Of a stretch of DNA of 64,000 nucleotides, positions 35,843 through 44,938 are shown piece after piece. Numbering within the stretch: position 1 is the first letter of the stretch; the number at the start of each line of letters is the position of its first letter. A model generated the notes under the pieces. It saw nothing but the letters and a program-made list of their open reading frames with translations, had not been told where the DNA came from and made no database searches. The stretch lies in NCBI GenBank assembly GCA_945865405.1, contig CAMBDS010000001.1, positions 1-64,000 of the forward strand, given 5' to 3'. Origin of the DNA: Caldithrix abyssi DSM 13497 (lineage in GTDB: Bacteria; Electryoneota; AABM5-125-24; Hatepunaeales; Hatepunaeaceae). The translations under genes and the position numbers were made by a program.

Positions 35843-36793
35843 TCAGCCCTTGCGAGCCGATTCGACGCGATTGCGGCCGGCTTCTTTGGCGCGATAAAGA
35901 GCTTGATCGGCAAGCTCGATCAACTCCTCAGGGGTTTCCACCATCACTTCGGGATAGGTCGCGGCTCCAAGACTGATCGTGATGTGCGCGGGACCGTTCG
36001 GTTCATTTGGATCTTCAGGGGTGAAATCGAACTCTTCAACCGTGCGGCGAATCTTTTCTGCCACGAACAAGACACCCTCGATGGCAGTCTCAGGCAATAG
36101 CAGGACGAATTCTTCGCCACCGTATCTGCCTGCTGTGTCGATACTTCTGACGGTAGAAGCGAGGATCGCCGAGACCTGTTTCAGAACCCGGTCACCGACG
36201 CTATGCCCGTAGGTGTCGTTGACATGCTTGAAATGATCGATATCGCAGATCAGGTAGCCAAGCCGTCTGTTAAATCGTTTGGCTCGGGAAAATTCGGTGC
36301 TGAGCCGTTCCATAAAATAGCGACGGTTGACGAGGCGAGTAAGGCTGTCGGTGGTGGCAAGTTGATATAATTGCTGGTTTTCGCGCCGGAGTTCTTCGAC
36401 GTTTCTACCAAGTTTGCGCGTGTTGAGCGATCTGGTGACGTGGTGAATAGGTTCGGAGGCTCTGACCGGCCTCAGAATGCAATCGTCGATACCGATGGTC
36501 CAGATTTTATCGTCACCCATTCCACCAAGGCCGTCCCGAAAGACGAGGATCGGGATATCGATGTTGTTGCCTTTGGCTTTGGTTACGAGATCGGGTAGCG
36601 AAACCAGAGCCGGGTCATCATCAACAAGAATCAAATCGAGGGGTTCGGTGGCAGCAGCGGAGAGGATCTCGGCTGCTGTTTCGGCGTAGATGACCCGATA
36701 GCGGGAATCGTCGTCGAGCGCTTTGATCAAGCCGCTTTTGGTGAGGCTTGGCGCAGCGGAGAGGATACAGTAATCTGTTTCTGACTTGGTCAT
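35843..36793 (-). CDS. Receiver-GGDEF diguanylate cyclase
   Basis: 316 residues. A receiver-like domain (1-115) keeps an acidic pocket (LILVDDD, Asp58-60) but has Arg109 (RPV) where receivers carry Lys. A short helical linker (QQLYQLATTDSLTRL) leads to the GGDEF domain with GGEEF (225-229) and an inhibitory-site RSID (216-219) five residues before it, so product inhibition by c-di-GMP is expected. ATG 36793 is preferred to TTG 36811. No histidine kinase is adjacent. Confidence 0.9.
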   Translation of the reverse strand: MTKSETDYCILSAAPSLTKSGLIKALDDDSRYRVIYAETAAEILSAAATEPLDLILVDDDPALVSLPDLVTKAKGNNIDIPILVFRDGLGGMGDDKIWTIGIDDCILRPVRASEPIHHVTRSLNTRKLGRNVEELRRENQQLYQLATTDSLTRLVNRRYFMERLSTEFSRAKRFNRRLGYLICDIDHFKHVNDTYGHSVGDRVLKQVSAILASTVRSIDTAGRYGGEEFVLLLPETAIEGVLFVAEKIRRTVEEFDFTPEDPNEPNGPAHITISLGAATYPEVMVETPEELIELADQALYRAKEAGRNRVESARKG

Positions 36794-37019
36794 TAGCTCT
36801 GGTGGAATCAATGTAATTGTCTATGGCGAGGGCTGCCGCCGCTTCTTGGTTGCGTCAGGCAAGCAATAAGTGCAATCAGGGAGCAGGTGGCAGGTCGCGG
36901 ATTCGTTCCGATTGCTCCCTCAATATCGCACAAATGAATGTCAATTACAATCTACGGAGCGATTCCGAAATGTGTTAGGTGAACTCTCGCGATTTTGGAG
37001 ACTCGACCTCCATATCTAT

Positions 37020-39911
37020 TTAATGTACCCCGACTCCGACGCTCTCTTTGCCAACCTCAAACTTCTGATTGGCGCGAAGGTCGGAGAAGCGGATGCTCTT
37101 GCCACGGTTGAAAACGGTCATGTTGCAAGACGTTCCTTTCCCGATGCCGAAGTGAAGCGTGCCGCTGTTCTGGCTCCCGGCACCTTTGCCCCCCTCGAAC
37201 TGGCGGATGAATTTGCGGCCGCCTGACTCGATCTCGACGATGCCGCCGATCTGCGAAAGGTGTTCGCCAGTGGTGCGCTCAGGGGCGATCTCGATCCAGT
37301 TGTTGGCGTTTTGAGTCGAGTTGCTGTAGAGTTCGACCTTGCCGCCTTCGCAAGCGGCAAGGTCGAGCCTGCCGTCGTTGTTGTAGTCGCTCGTCGCACA
37401 GCCCCAGCCGTTGAAGATGCGGACTCCGGAGAGGAACGTGACGTCCTCGAAATGATCGCCCTTGTTCTCGAAGAGGAAGCTGCGGCGATTGGGATAGACA
37501 GAGGTGATGAAGAGGTCGAGGTCGCCGTCGTTGTCGAAGTCACCCCAGACGGGTTCGGAATGGCACTCTTCGTATTTCAAACGCCACAGGTGTTGGACGT
37601 TGGTGAAGACACCCCCCCCTGCCCGCCCCGCAAGCGGTGGGGGTATAACAGCATCGTTGCGGTAGAGCATCGTCCGGTTGGAGAAGCCGATGTAGCGGGG
37701 GTGGGCGAGGTTGCAGGCGATCAGGTCGAAGTCACCATCACCGTCAAAGTCGCCCCACTCACAGCCGATGGTGTGGCCGTACCAGCCCTCGACTTCGTCG
37801 CCGTCGATTTGGTAGAAAGCGGCGAGGTTGGTGAAGCGTCCTTTATCCACTGCCGACCCGCCGTGGTCGGCAGTAATCGGAGTAGTACGGTCAGCCACGG
37901 CGGGCTGACCGTGGACAATCGAGTTATTGACAAAAAACTGATTCTCCTGAAGGCGGTAATTGCCGACGTAAAGGTCTTGATCGCCGTCGCGGTCGAAGTC
38001 GCAGGCGACGGGACTGCGGGCGCAGAACCACTTGCCGTCATTGAGTGTAAGGCCGAACGCTTCGGTTGAGTCGTGGAAGACGCCGCCCTTATCCTGCACC
38101 ATCAACCTGCTGGGCCAGGCGTTGCCGAGATCGTCTGCGCCCTTGGCGGGGCGTTCGTAGCCGGGGATATAGAGGTCGAGCCTCCCGTCACCATTGGCGT
38201 CGAACCAGATGACGGCTTCGGTGGAGAAGGAGTCGGGGAGGGAGGGAGAGGGAACCAAGTCAAAGTCAGCAGAACCATTGGTGTAATTCTTAAAAAGCCG
38301 CTCGGCTTTTGTGGGGTCATTTGATGATGAAAACGTGAAAATATCATCACGACTATCTCCGTCAAAGTCAGCCCAAATCCCGCCATGACAGCCTTCGGCT
38401 GTAAAATCTACGGAATCTGTCGCGTTAACAAATTGACCACGGATGTTCAAATACAACGTGTTGCCTCCAGCGAGAAGATCATCGCCGTCGCCGTAACCTC
38501 TACCGGTCATATCCCCCCACGCAACTCTTCCGCCCCTCGCGCTGTCAAGACCAACAGCCGCTGTCGCCCGGTCGAAGGTGATGCCCTTGTACTTTGCCGT
38601 TTCGCGGCTGAAGGCAAGAAGACTTTCACCCCCCCCTGCCCCCCCCGCAAGCGGTGGGGAGTCGGTATCCTTCAGCCCGAAGACTGCCTTCAAGCTATCA
38701 ACTGCCCTGCCCGCAAAGCGGTTAAAGACGTCACCGTCCATTGCAGCCTCGACCCACCACTCGGCGGCTTCGGTCGAGTCGCCTTCTGCGAGAGCGATCC
38801 TGCCAAGCATGAAGTGCTGGGGGGCAGTCGTATTGTTGTCGTCGATGTCGTAAACAGCGAGAGTGTGGGATTCTTCGGCATAGTAGCGGGCTTTTTGGAG
38901 TGCTTCTTCATTGACAGGCAGAGATGCCTGTCCTACGCGAAGATGCAATCCCGCCAGCGTCAACGGAAATCCCGCCTTCGTTGCCTGCTCGATCAGCGCC
39001 CATTCCGGCGGGGAGTAGTAGCTCGGACGAGTAAGCTTATCCCGATGAGTATAGGCGCGCTCAGCCCAAGCCCTGACCGTATCGGCTTCTTCTGCGACGT
39101 CCAATAGCGCAGTGACTGCTTGCGCAAGAACGAGTGGGTCATTGTCACTGAAATGAACCATAATTCTCGCCGCGGAGACCGCCGAGGCGGTATCTTTCAG
39201 CGCAAAGTACGACCAGATCAGGTTGCGGCGGGCGAATTGCGCCCAGTCGGAGGCGGAGTATTTCTGGATGAAACTGTGGAAGTAAGGGACTTTCGCCGAG
39301 TCGTTCGTCCAGATCGGATACATCCCATCCCAGAACCTCGAACCGATCAGGTCGTTGGCTTCCTTTGAGTCGGGATAGAGTTGGATAAGCTTATCAGCGC
39401 GAGCCTCGGCCGTCGAGTCACCGATCAATGTCGCGGCGACATAAGCAAGGTAACAGTCACGAAGGGCGGAACCAGCGGCGAATTCATCTCCCGCCGTGCG
39501 GATGAAATGATGCGACATGGCAAGCCACGCGGTGTCTTTCCCGGCTATTTGCGTCATCGCCACCCATAGCCTTGACTGCCAGCCGAGCGAATCGGGCTGC
39601 AAACGGGTCGCGCCCGTCAAAGCGGCGATAACCTCAACCCAGTTGCGATCTTTCTCGAAACTGCTTGCTTTCAGGGCGAGATAGTTTGCTTCGGAATGCC
39701 TTGCGCGATTTGTCTCAAGAAAATTCCGCGCCTCAGTCGTCATCCCGCGCCTGATGAAAAGGCGCGTCGAATCGACGAGCATAGAATCAGCACGAGAGGT
39801 TATCCCGGCAGTTGACTTCGCACTGTCGGAGGTGGCTTTAACGTTGATTTTGGCGCAGGAAGCAAGTAGAAGGACAGCGGCAGCGACAAAAGAGATCCGG
39901 GAAAATAGCAT
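37020..39911 (-). CDS. CRTAC1-like lipoprotein with TPR-like, VCBS/FG-GAP and ASPIC/UnbV domains
   Basis: 963 residues. Lipoprotein signal ISFVAAAVLLLASC; TPR-like helices (about 50-430); VCBS/FG-GAP repeats such as DFDGDSRDDIFTFSS, CDFDRDGDQDLYVGNY, DFDNDGDLDLFITSVY; C-terminal ASPIC/UnbV domain with RKFIRQFEGGKGAGSQNSG and FGIGKG. Such proteins fold as calcium-binding propellers on the cell surface. Five palindromic insertions are translated within it: PPLAGGAGGG, PPPLAGRAGGG, RVGQASLPVN, GQPAVADRT and ADHGGSAVDK. Probably monocistronic; ligand unknown. Confidence 0.85.
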   Translation of the reverse strand: MLFSRISFVAAAVLLLASCAKINVKATSDSAKSTAGITSRADSMLVDSTRLFIRRGMTTEARNFLETNRARHSEANYLALKASSFEKDRNWVEVIAALTGATRLQPDSLGWQSRLWVAMTQIAGKDTAWLAMSHHFIRTAGDEFAAGSALRDCYLAYVAATLIGDSTAEARADKLIQLYPDSKEANDLIGSRFWDGMYPIWTNDSAKVPYFHSFIQKYSASDWAQFARRNLIWSYFALKDTASAVSAARIMVHFSDNDPLVLAQAVTALLDVAEEADTVRAWAERAYTHRDKLTRPSYYSPPEWALIEQATKAGFPLTLAGLHLRVGQASLPVNEEALQKARYYAEESHTLAVYDIDDNNTTAPQHFMLGRIALAEGDSTEAAEWWVEAAMDGDVFNRFAGRAVDSLKAVFGLKDTDSPPLAGGAGGGESLLAFSRETAKYKGITFDRATAAVGLDSARGGRVAWGDMTGRGYGDGDDLLAGGNTLYLNIRGQFVNATDSVDFTAEGCHGGIWADFDGDSRDDIFTFSSSNDPTKAERLFKNYTNGSADFDLVPSPSLPDSFSTEAVIWFDANGDGRLDLYIPGYERPAKGADDLGNAWPSRLMVQDKGGVFHDSTEAFGLTLNDGKWFCARSPVACDFDRDGDQDLYVGNYRLQENQFFVNNSIVHGQPAVADRTTPITADHGGSAVDKGRFTNLAAFYQIDGDEVEGWYGHTIGCEWGDFDGDGDFDLIACNLAHPRYIGFSNRTMLYRNDAVIPPPLAGRAGGGVFTNVQHLWRLKYEECHSEPVWGDFDNDGDLDLFITSVYPNRRSFLFENKGDHFEDVTFLSGVRIFNGWGCATSDYNNDGRLDLAACEGGKVELYSNSTQNANNWIEIAPERTTGEHLSQIGGIVEIESGGRKFIRQFEGGKGAGSQNSGTLHFGIGKGTSCNMTVFNRGKSIRFSDLRANQKFEVGKESVGVGVH
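37610..37643. repeat. In-frame family A element, reverse orientation (copy 1)
   Basis: CCCCGCAAGCGGTGGGGG with C-run; read from the other strand as PPPLAGRAGGG. Confidence 0.75.
37849..37912. repeat. Two in-frame palindromes
   Basis: ACTGCCGACC/GGTCGGCAGT (37849-37874) and ACGGTCAGCC/GGCTGACCGT (37887-37912), both with a GC hexamer loop. A relative is intergenic at 30565-30588. Confidence 0.75.
38628..38660. repeat. In-frame family A element, reverse orientation (copy 2)
   Basis: C-runs, CCCCGCAAGCGGTGGGG; read as PPLAGGAGGG. Confidence 0.75.
38913..38932. repeat. In-frame GACAGGCA palindrome
   Basis: GACAGGCA-GAGA-TGCCTGTC; translated within RVGQASLPVN. Confidence 0.7.
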
Positions 39912-39930
39912 CGAGGTCTCGTTGTGAAGG

Positions 39931-40302
39931 TTACTTTACGTTCCGGTCTTCCTGATGGACGCCGAAGATGACCCCCTCAGGGTCCTTGCCATAAGCGACC
40001 CAGCCGATGCCGGGGATTGGCATCTTGGGAAGGGCTATCTCACCTCCAGCCTTGACGATTCGCTCTACAGCAGCATCGATATCATCGACAGCGGAAGAGT
40101 TATAGACGAGATTGGTTGGGCCGTTGCGCTTCATGATACCACCGTTGATGCCCGGCTCGCTGTCGGGACCTGTTGTTACAAGGTAATATTCGACATCCCC
40201 GCCACCGAAAGGGGTAAATTTCCAGCCGAGGACCTCTTCGTAAAACTTCATGATTCTGGGTAGGTCGTCGGCCTGTATTTCGAAATGGACGACTCGGGAC
40301 AT
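39931..40302 (-). CDS. VOC family protein (copy B)
   Basis: 123 residues, one glyoxalase/bleomycin-resistance fold: HFEIQADDLPRIMKFYEEVLGW, NGGIMKRNGP, AGGEIALPKMPIPGIGWVAY, PEGVIFGVHQ. The His, Glu and second Glu/His positions are compatible with a metal site. Substrate unknown. It lies 27 bp after a class III cyclase, and its paralogue at 41947 has the same arrangement, so the pair was duplicated together. Confidence 0.85.
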   Translation of the reverse strand: MSRVVHFEIQADDLPRIMKFYEEVLGWKFTPFGGGDVEYYLVTTGPDSEPGINGGIMKRNGPTNLVYNSSAVDDIDAAVERIVKAGGEIALPKMPIPGIGWVAYGKDPEGVIFGVHQEDRNVK

Positions 40303-40329
40303 GGAACCCTCCTATGTGTCAATTTGGAT

Positions 40330-41835
40330 TTAGCTTTCAGCGAGATGTTGCTTGAACAGCTTCTTCGCCCGCTGGATGACGATGTTGCTGCTGGTGAGGA
40401 GAATCGTGTTGCCATCAACACGTACGCGCATCCCGCCAAGGTTCTGAAATATCGAGCCGAGGAACCCCCAGCGACGGAAGTGAATGCCACGGGAGTCTTG
40501 TCTGCGGCGGCGGAAGTTCATCTCGGAGGTGAGGAATGTCACGCCTTGGTCGACACCGCGGAGGTCGGTGAAGGTGACGCGGAGGCTGGTTGGTGAACCA
40601 ATGAAAAAAAGTAACAGTACATAAATACCAGCCTCCATCCAATCACTAAATGAATCATAACCTTCAGAGATCGTATTAGAGATCATTTTAAATCCCCTTT
40701 GGAGATCGTTCTCAAAACTTAGATCGTGCTCGTAGTAAGTTCTGAATAAACTCAGGTTGAATTTCCAAGCATTGTAATCATATCCTTCGTATTCTAACCA
40801 AGGCGACGGGTTGGCGAGTGTCCAACTGTATTTATTTGCAAATACAGTGTCTGTTTCGAAGAACTCTGGAATGTTCCAGGGACGCGACTTGGCGACTATG
40901 TGTCCAATTTCAGCCTTTATCTTCTCTAAAAGATCTTTGGGTACCTTTGACCGTCCATCATAAGCACTAATTTGTTGTTTCAACTCCGAAGTGAGCCCTG
41001 CATGAATAAACCGTGACACAGGATCGGAGGGCTCGCGAAATTTATTTACCAAGCTAATGGGATCACGAACTTCGGAATGAAACATTAAAAATGGATCGTT
41101 TTTGGAATAATTTTTCTTGGTATTGTGACCGTGTATAAGGAGAGTCACCATAATTGCGATCAAAAATAATTCCCTAATTGCCACCCATTTGAGTGCATAC
41201 AACCATCTGCTCCTCCCGATCGTCGCTTGAGGTTTCACACTCTTCACCTTGAACCGCAACTCACCGGATGCTGAGGAATGGGTAGCGGGGGCTTCGCCCT
41301 TCTTTTCGACGGCATAGAGTGGCGCTATCCGATAGACGACATACTTTTCGAGAATGTTCTTGAGTTCCACTTCGCCGACGTGGACGGCTTCGACGGAGGA
41401 TTGGCTCTTGACGGCCTGATAGATTGCTTGGGACAGGCAGATTCCGCCCGGCTCGGCAAGGGGCTCAAGTCGTGCCGCGACATTGACTCCTTCACCGTAA
41501 AGGTCGTCTCCTTGGACGACGACGTCTCCCAAGTGGATGCCGATGCGAATGACAATCTGCTCGTCGGGTTTGGAGACGGTGTTGTGCTCCTTCAAGGCAG
41601 TCTGGATGGCGACGGCGCACTGCACCGCCGAGACCGCCGAGCCGAACTCAGCGAAGAAGGCGTCGCCCATCTTCTTCAGCACACGCCCGTTGTGAGCAGT
41701 GATGATCTCGGAGAGAATCCGGTCGTGGACAAGGAGCATCGTCATGGCTTGCACCTCGTCCGAGCCCATCTTGCGCGAGAACCCGACCATATCGGTGAAC
41801 ATGATCGCGGCTAATTTTCTATTGGAAGCGTCCAT
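40330..41835 (-). CDS. Membrane class III adenylate/guanylate cyclase (copy B)
   Basis: 501 residues from ATG 41835. The cyclase domain is N-terminal: metal Asp15 (FTDMVGFS) and Asp58 (GDAFFAEF), base-recognition region QGDDLYGEG, and Asn118/Arg122 (VNVAARL), so it should be active. Membrane segments at about 212-234 and 402-420 enclose some 165 residues, probably periplasmic. The last 80 residues (RRWGFLGSIFQNLGG, DGNTILLTSSN) form a second cytoplasmic segment, conserved in the paralogue. No family is recognised for the loop or tail. The nucleotide used cannot be decided. Confidence 0.85.
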   Translation of the reverse strand: MDASNRKLAAIMFTDMVGFSRKMGSDEVQAMTMLLVHDRILSEIITAHNGRVLKKMGDAFFAEFGSAVSAVQCAVAIQTALKEHNTVSKPDEQIVIRIGIHLGDVVVQGDDLYGEGVNVAARLEPLAEPGGICLSQAIYQAVKSQSSVEAVHVGEVELKNILEKYVVYRIAPLYAVEKKGEAPATHSSASGELRFKVKSVKPQATIGRSRWLYALKWVAIRELFLIAIMVTLLIHGHNTKKNYSKNDPFLMFHSEVRDPISLVNKFREPSDPVSRFIHAGLTSELKQQISAYDGRSKVPKDLLEKIKAEIGHIVAKSRPWNIPEFFETDTVFANKYSWTLANPSPWLEYEGYDYNAWKFNLSLFRTYYEHDLSFENDLQRGFKMISNTISEGYDSFSDWMEAGIYVLLLFFIGSPTSLRVTFTDLRGVDQGVTFLTSEMNFRRRRQDSRGIHFRRWGFLGSIFQNLGGMRVRVDGNTILLTSSNIVIQRAKKLFKQHLAES

Positions 41836-41847
41836 TAATCCTTTTCC

Positions 41848-41950
41848 GTAACGCCGCCATCTTGGCGGCATGGTTCACCGGCGTCTCGCCGGAGTGGTCT
41901 CAAAGCCTCCGGGACAGGGGCGGAACATGCCGGCGGGACGCCGGCGTTAC
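41848..41950. repeat. 103-bp composite of four GC hairpins at the duplication junction
   Basis: Outer ends GTAACGCCG and CGGCGTTAC are complementary; inside are GCCGCCAT/TTGGCGGC, CACCGGCG/CGCCGGAG and GCCGGCGGGACGCCGGC. The VOC copy A stop codon lies inside the last hairpin. Confidence 0.65.
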
Positions 41951-42315
41951 CTTGCTTCACTGTCTGGTTGAAAGATTCCCGCAGCGTTACCTTCAGAATC
42001 CTTAAAGTAAGCCGCCCAACCGATGGTCGGGATGGCGAGCTTCGGGTGGATGATCTCGCCTCCAGCCGCGACGATTCGCTCGAGTGACTCATCGACCGAA
42101 TCGACGAAAATGGTGATGAGGTTGCCCTGACCGGGGAACTGGCGGGACATGAGGCCGCCGTTGACGCCTTTTTCGTCATCCGGGCCAGCCTCGAACATCC
42201 AGTAGTTCTCGCCCATACCGGAATTTTTGAACTTCCAGCCGAACGCTTGCTCGTAGAATTTCATCGAGCGTTCGGGGTTGTCGGCCTGTAATTCGAAGTA
42301 GTTGACTTTGGACAT
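41947..42315 (-). CDS. VOC family protein (copy A)
   Basis: 122 residues: YFELQADNPERSMKFYEQAFGW, NGGLMSRQFPG, AGGEIIHPKLAIPTIGWAAY, PEGNAAGIFQ-like ending (SEGNAAGIFQ). Paralogue of the protein at 39931. It follows cyclase copy A by 66 bp. A VOC protein beside a cyclase could bind a small ligand or modify one; this is inference from position only. Confidence 0.85.
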   Translation of the reverse strand: MSKVNYFELQADNPERSMKFYEQAFGWKFKNSGMGENYWMFEAGPDDEKGVNGGLMSRQFPGQGNLITIFVDSVDESLERIVAAGGEIIHPKLAIPTIGWAAYFKDSEGNAAGIFQPDSEAR

Positions 42316-42343
42316 ATTTGTTAGAAGGTTGTAAGGTTGTAAG

Positions 42344-42376
42344 GTTCAGAGTTCACAGCTTTAGCGTGTCTGGAGT
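42344..42376. repeat. 33-nt dispersed repeat, copy 1
   Basis: GTTCAGAGTTCACAGCTTTA and onwards; matches 48382-48414 with two differences. Preceded by AAGGTTGT octamers. Confidence 0.6.
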
Positions 42377-42381
42377 TGAGG

Positions 42382-43905
42382 TTACAAAGGTTCAAAATGC
42401 ATTTTGAGTAATCTTTTTATCTTTCTGATTACCGTAGCGCTACTTGTTAGAAGCAGTGTGTTTCCATCGAGAGTTAACTTCAATCGACCAAAATTACGAA
42501 ACATCGCTCCGAATATTCCCCAACGCTGATATTGAATTCGTTTCGATTTGGCATTCACAAGAGTGAACTTCATCTCTCCAGTGATAAAATCTATGGCTTG
42601 GTCAAGGTTGCGTGCATCTATGAAGGTGATTTTTATTGTCGTGGGAAGACTAAAGAACACCAGCCAAACAAAGATTAAGATTAACGAAGATGATAGTAGA
42701 GGCACTATTTCAAAGGGACTGGAAAGATATTTATAGGGGCCGAGATCACGACTCCAAGAGAGGTCGTCACTATAAACTGCCCAAAAAAGTTCATGATTAA
42801 AAGAGTGCTTTAAGCCTTGAGAAGTAGTATGATTAACGCGAGTTTGCACTCCAACCAACTCAGATGTCTGTTCCTTGCCCAATCCAGCACTCTTCCCGAT
42901 AGAATCTGAAAAAGGGAAGACTGTGTAAGTCATCACCTTATTAATATCTTCACACAATACAGCAAGCATACCTTCAGGGAGCGGCTCGCCGGTCGAGTAA
43001 TTTTCAAGGAAAAGTCGACCATCGTCAGATAGTTGTTCCCTGACATAACGGCTGATGGGGTCTAAATTCGATTTCAAATGTGAGGCAAACCAAACAGGAT
43101 TTACAACGTCTTCAACTTTGAATACACTTCTGATTTGAGTTTGCATAACTGGCAATTCTCGTATCATCAAAAAGATTCTGAAGATTGTTATGATCGCAAT
43201 CCAAGAAAAAAATGCCCAGCGCAATATGTAAAAACCTTGATTAACTTCAACCGTCGGCCATTTCTGAACGCTCTTCACCTTGAAATTCAACACCCCCGGT
43301 GCGGCCCGCCGCTCGACTTCCCTTGCAGAATCGGCAGCAACCCTTCGCTCAACACCTCTCGCGGCGTCATCAGCAAGAGGTGGGTCGGTCGAAGGTATCT
43401 TATAGACGACATACTTCTCAACGATATTCTTCAGTTCGACCTCGCCGTGGTGAACTGCTTCCAGCGCGGTGTGGCTCTTTACAGCTTGATAGACCGCCTG
43501 CGACATGCAAATTCCACCCGGTTCAGCGAGCGGTTGAAGCCTCGCCGCGACGTTGACTCCTTCGCCGTAAAGATCGTCACCATCGACGATGACATCGCCA
43601 AGATGCAAGCCGATTCGAATCACGACCCGGTCATATTGAGGCCTGTCTTGATTGTACTCCTTCAGCCTCTTCTGAATCTCAACCGCGCAAGCCACTGCGC
43701 TGAAAGCGGCGTCGAATTCAACGAAGAAAGCATCCCCCATCGTCTTGAGGACATGACCACTGTGATTCTCAATGATCCCCGTTAGAAGACGGTTGTGTTC
43801 CTTCAACAGGCTGAGAGCCGCGTTTTCATCGCGGCTCATCTTGGCGGAGTAGCCGTAAATGTCGGTGAACATTACGGCGGCAAGGCGGCGTTTATGGTCG
43901 TTCAT
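42382..43905 (-). CDS. Membrane class III adenylate/guanylate cyclase (copy A)
   Basis: 507 residues, same plan as copy B. Cyclase domain first: FTDIYGYSAKM with metal Asp, GDAFFVEF, DGDDLYGEGVNVAARLQP. Then a linker holding a degenerate internal repeat (AARGVERRVA / SAREVERRAA), one or two membrane segments near 225-245 (LRWAFFSWIAIITIFRIFLM), a loop of about 150 residues, a second membrane segment (LLSSSLILIFVWLVFFSL) and the tail QRWGIFGAMFRNFGRLKLTLDGNTLLLTS (cited by its ends). All catalytic residues seen in copy B are kept. Probably a receptor cyclase; signal unknown. Confidence 0.85.
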   Translation of the reverse strand: MNDHKRRLAAVMFTDIYGYSAKMSRDENAALSLLKEHNRLLTGIIENHSGHVLKTMGDAFFVEFDAAFSAVACAVEIQKRLKEYNQDRPQYDRVVIRIGLHLGDVIVDGDDLYGEGVNVAARLQPLAEPGGICMSQAVYQAVKSHTALEAVHHGEVELKNIVEKYVVYKIPSTDPPLADDAARGVERRVAADSAREVERRAAPGVLNFKVKSVQKWPTVEVNQGFYILRWAFFSWIAIITIFRIFLMIRELPVMQTQIRSVFKVEDVVNPVWFASHLKSNLDPISRYVREQLSDDGRLFLENYSTGEPLPEGMLAVLCEDINKVMTYTVFPFSDSIGKSAGLGKEQTSELVGVQTRVNHTTSQGLKHSFNHELFWAVYSDDLSWSRDLGPYKYLSSPFEIVPLLSSSLILIFVWLVFFSLPTTIKITFIDARNLDQAIDFITGEMKFTLVNAKSKRIQYQRWGIFGAMFRNFGRLKLTLDGNTLLLTSSATVIRKIKRLLKMHFEPL

Positions 43906-43966
43906 AACTCTTTCTTTACTTCACAATCCCGGCAGGTTTTGTGATCGTCTTGTTCATCTAATCAGC

Positions 43967-44938
43967 TCAAATTTTCTGATAGAGTCTCTCCCAACCTTTG
44001 CCTTCGTGCCCAAAGTCAAAAAGAGTCGGGTGGAAAATCTCGGCCATGATCTCGACCGATTCGACGAGACGGGGCCCCGGCCTATTGAAGTATTGGTTGC
44101 CGTCAAGCAGATAGACGTGCCCATCTTGAACGGCTCTGAGATTCTTCCACACCTCTTTTGCCAAAAGCGGCTTCATCTCCAGGCGAGTCCTTGGGATATC
44201 GAACCCACAAGGCATTACCAAAATGAAATCGGGATCGGCAAGGGCAATCGTCTCCCAATCGATGAAAGGTGAATGCTCGCCCGCCTTGCCGAGCAGATCG
44301 ACACCGCCGGCATATTGCACCAGCGTCGGCGACCAGTTCCCCCCAACCATAGGCGGCTCGATCCATTCGATGCAGACGATATTGGGATGAGAAATTGCGT
44401 CGCGGTGCGGAAGAAATTCATCGGATTTTCCCATTTCGCCCAATCGGCTCTGCACCCTGTCCATCATTCCGATCATCTTGTGAATGAGTTCATCGCCGCG
44501 CTCTTCGACGTTTAATGCGAGGGCAATTTTGCGAATATCATTCCAGACATCCTCCAGGCTGTTCGGCTCGAGCGAAACAATCTCCACGCTCTCGAGCCCC
44601 AACCCGGCGAGCGCTTCGCAGAGGTCGTCGAAGCTGACCGCGCAGACGTTGCAGTGGTTCTGGGTGATGATGACGTTGGGATTTAGTTCGCGCAGTTTTT
44701 CGCCGTCGATGCGGTAGATCGAGAGGGCTTCGCTGACCAGTGATTTGATGGTCGCGTCGATGGTGCTGCTGTCGAGGTGGATATCGAATTTGGGTTCTGA
44801 TAGTGGGGGGAGATCTTTTACCGATTCGGGAAAATCGCATTCGTGCGACCTGCCGACCAGCAACTCCTCGCAACCTAATGCGCAGACGATCTCCGTGCCT
44901 GAGGCGAGTAGCGAGGCAACACGGAGCGGGGGAGTCAT
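43967..44938 (-). CDS. BtuF-like periplasmic-binding-fold protein without signal peptide
   Basis: 323 residues of the cobalamin/iron-siderophore binding type. The start RVASLLASGTEIVCALG and ITQNHCNVCAVSFDDL (92-106, two Cys) match cytosolic cobalamin-binding-like proteins, as do CIEWIEPPMVGGNW and FNRPGPRLVES. No signal peptide is seen, so it is not a standard ABC-transporter subunit, and no permease or ATPase is adjacent. Its ATG overlaps the stop of the upstream T9SS gene (ATGA), so the two are translationally coupled. Confidence 0.8.
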   Translation of the reverse strand: MTPPLRVASLLASGTEIVCALGCEELLVGRSHECDFPESVKDLPPLSEPKFDIHLDSSTIDATIKSLVSEALSIYRIDGEKLRELNPNVIITQNHCNVCAVSFDDLCEALAGLGLESVEIVSLEPNSLEDVWNDIRKIALALNVEERGDELIHKMIGMMDRVQSRLGEMGKSDEFLPHRDAISHPNIVCIEWIEPPMVGGNWSPTLVQYAGGVDLLGKAGEHSPFIDWETIALADPDFILVMPCGFDIPRTRLEMKPLLAKEVWKNLRAVQDGHVYLLDGNQYFNRPGPRLVESVEIMAEIFHPTLFDFGHEGKGWERLYQKI

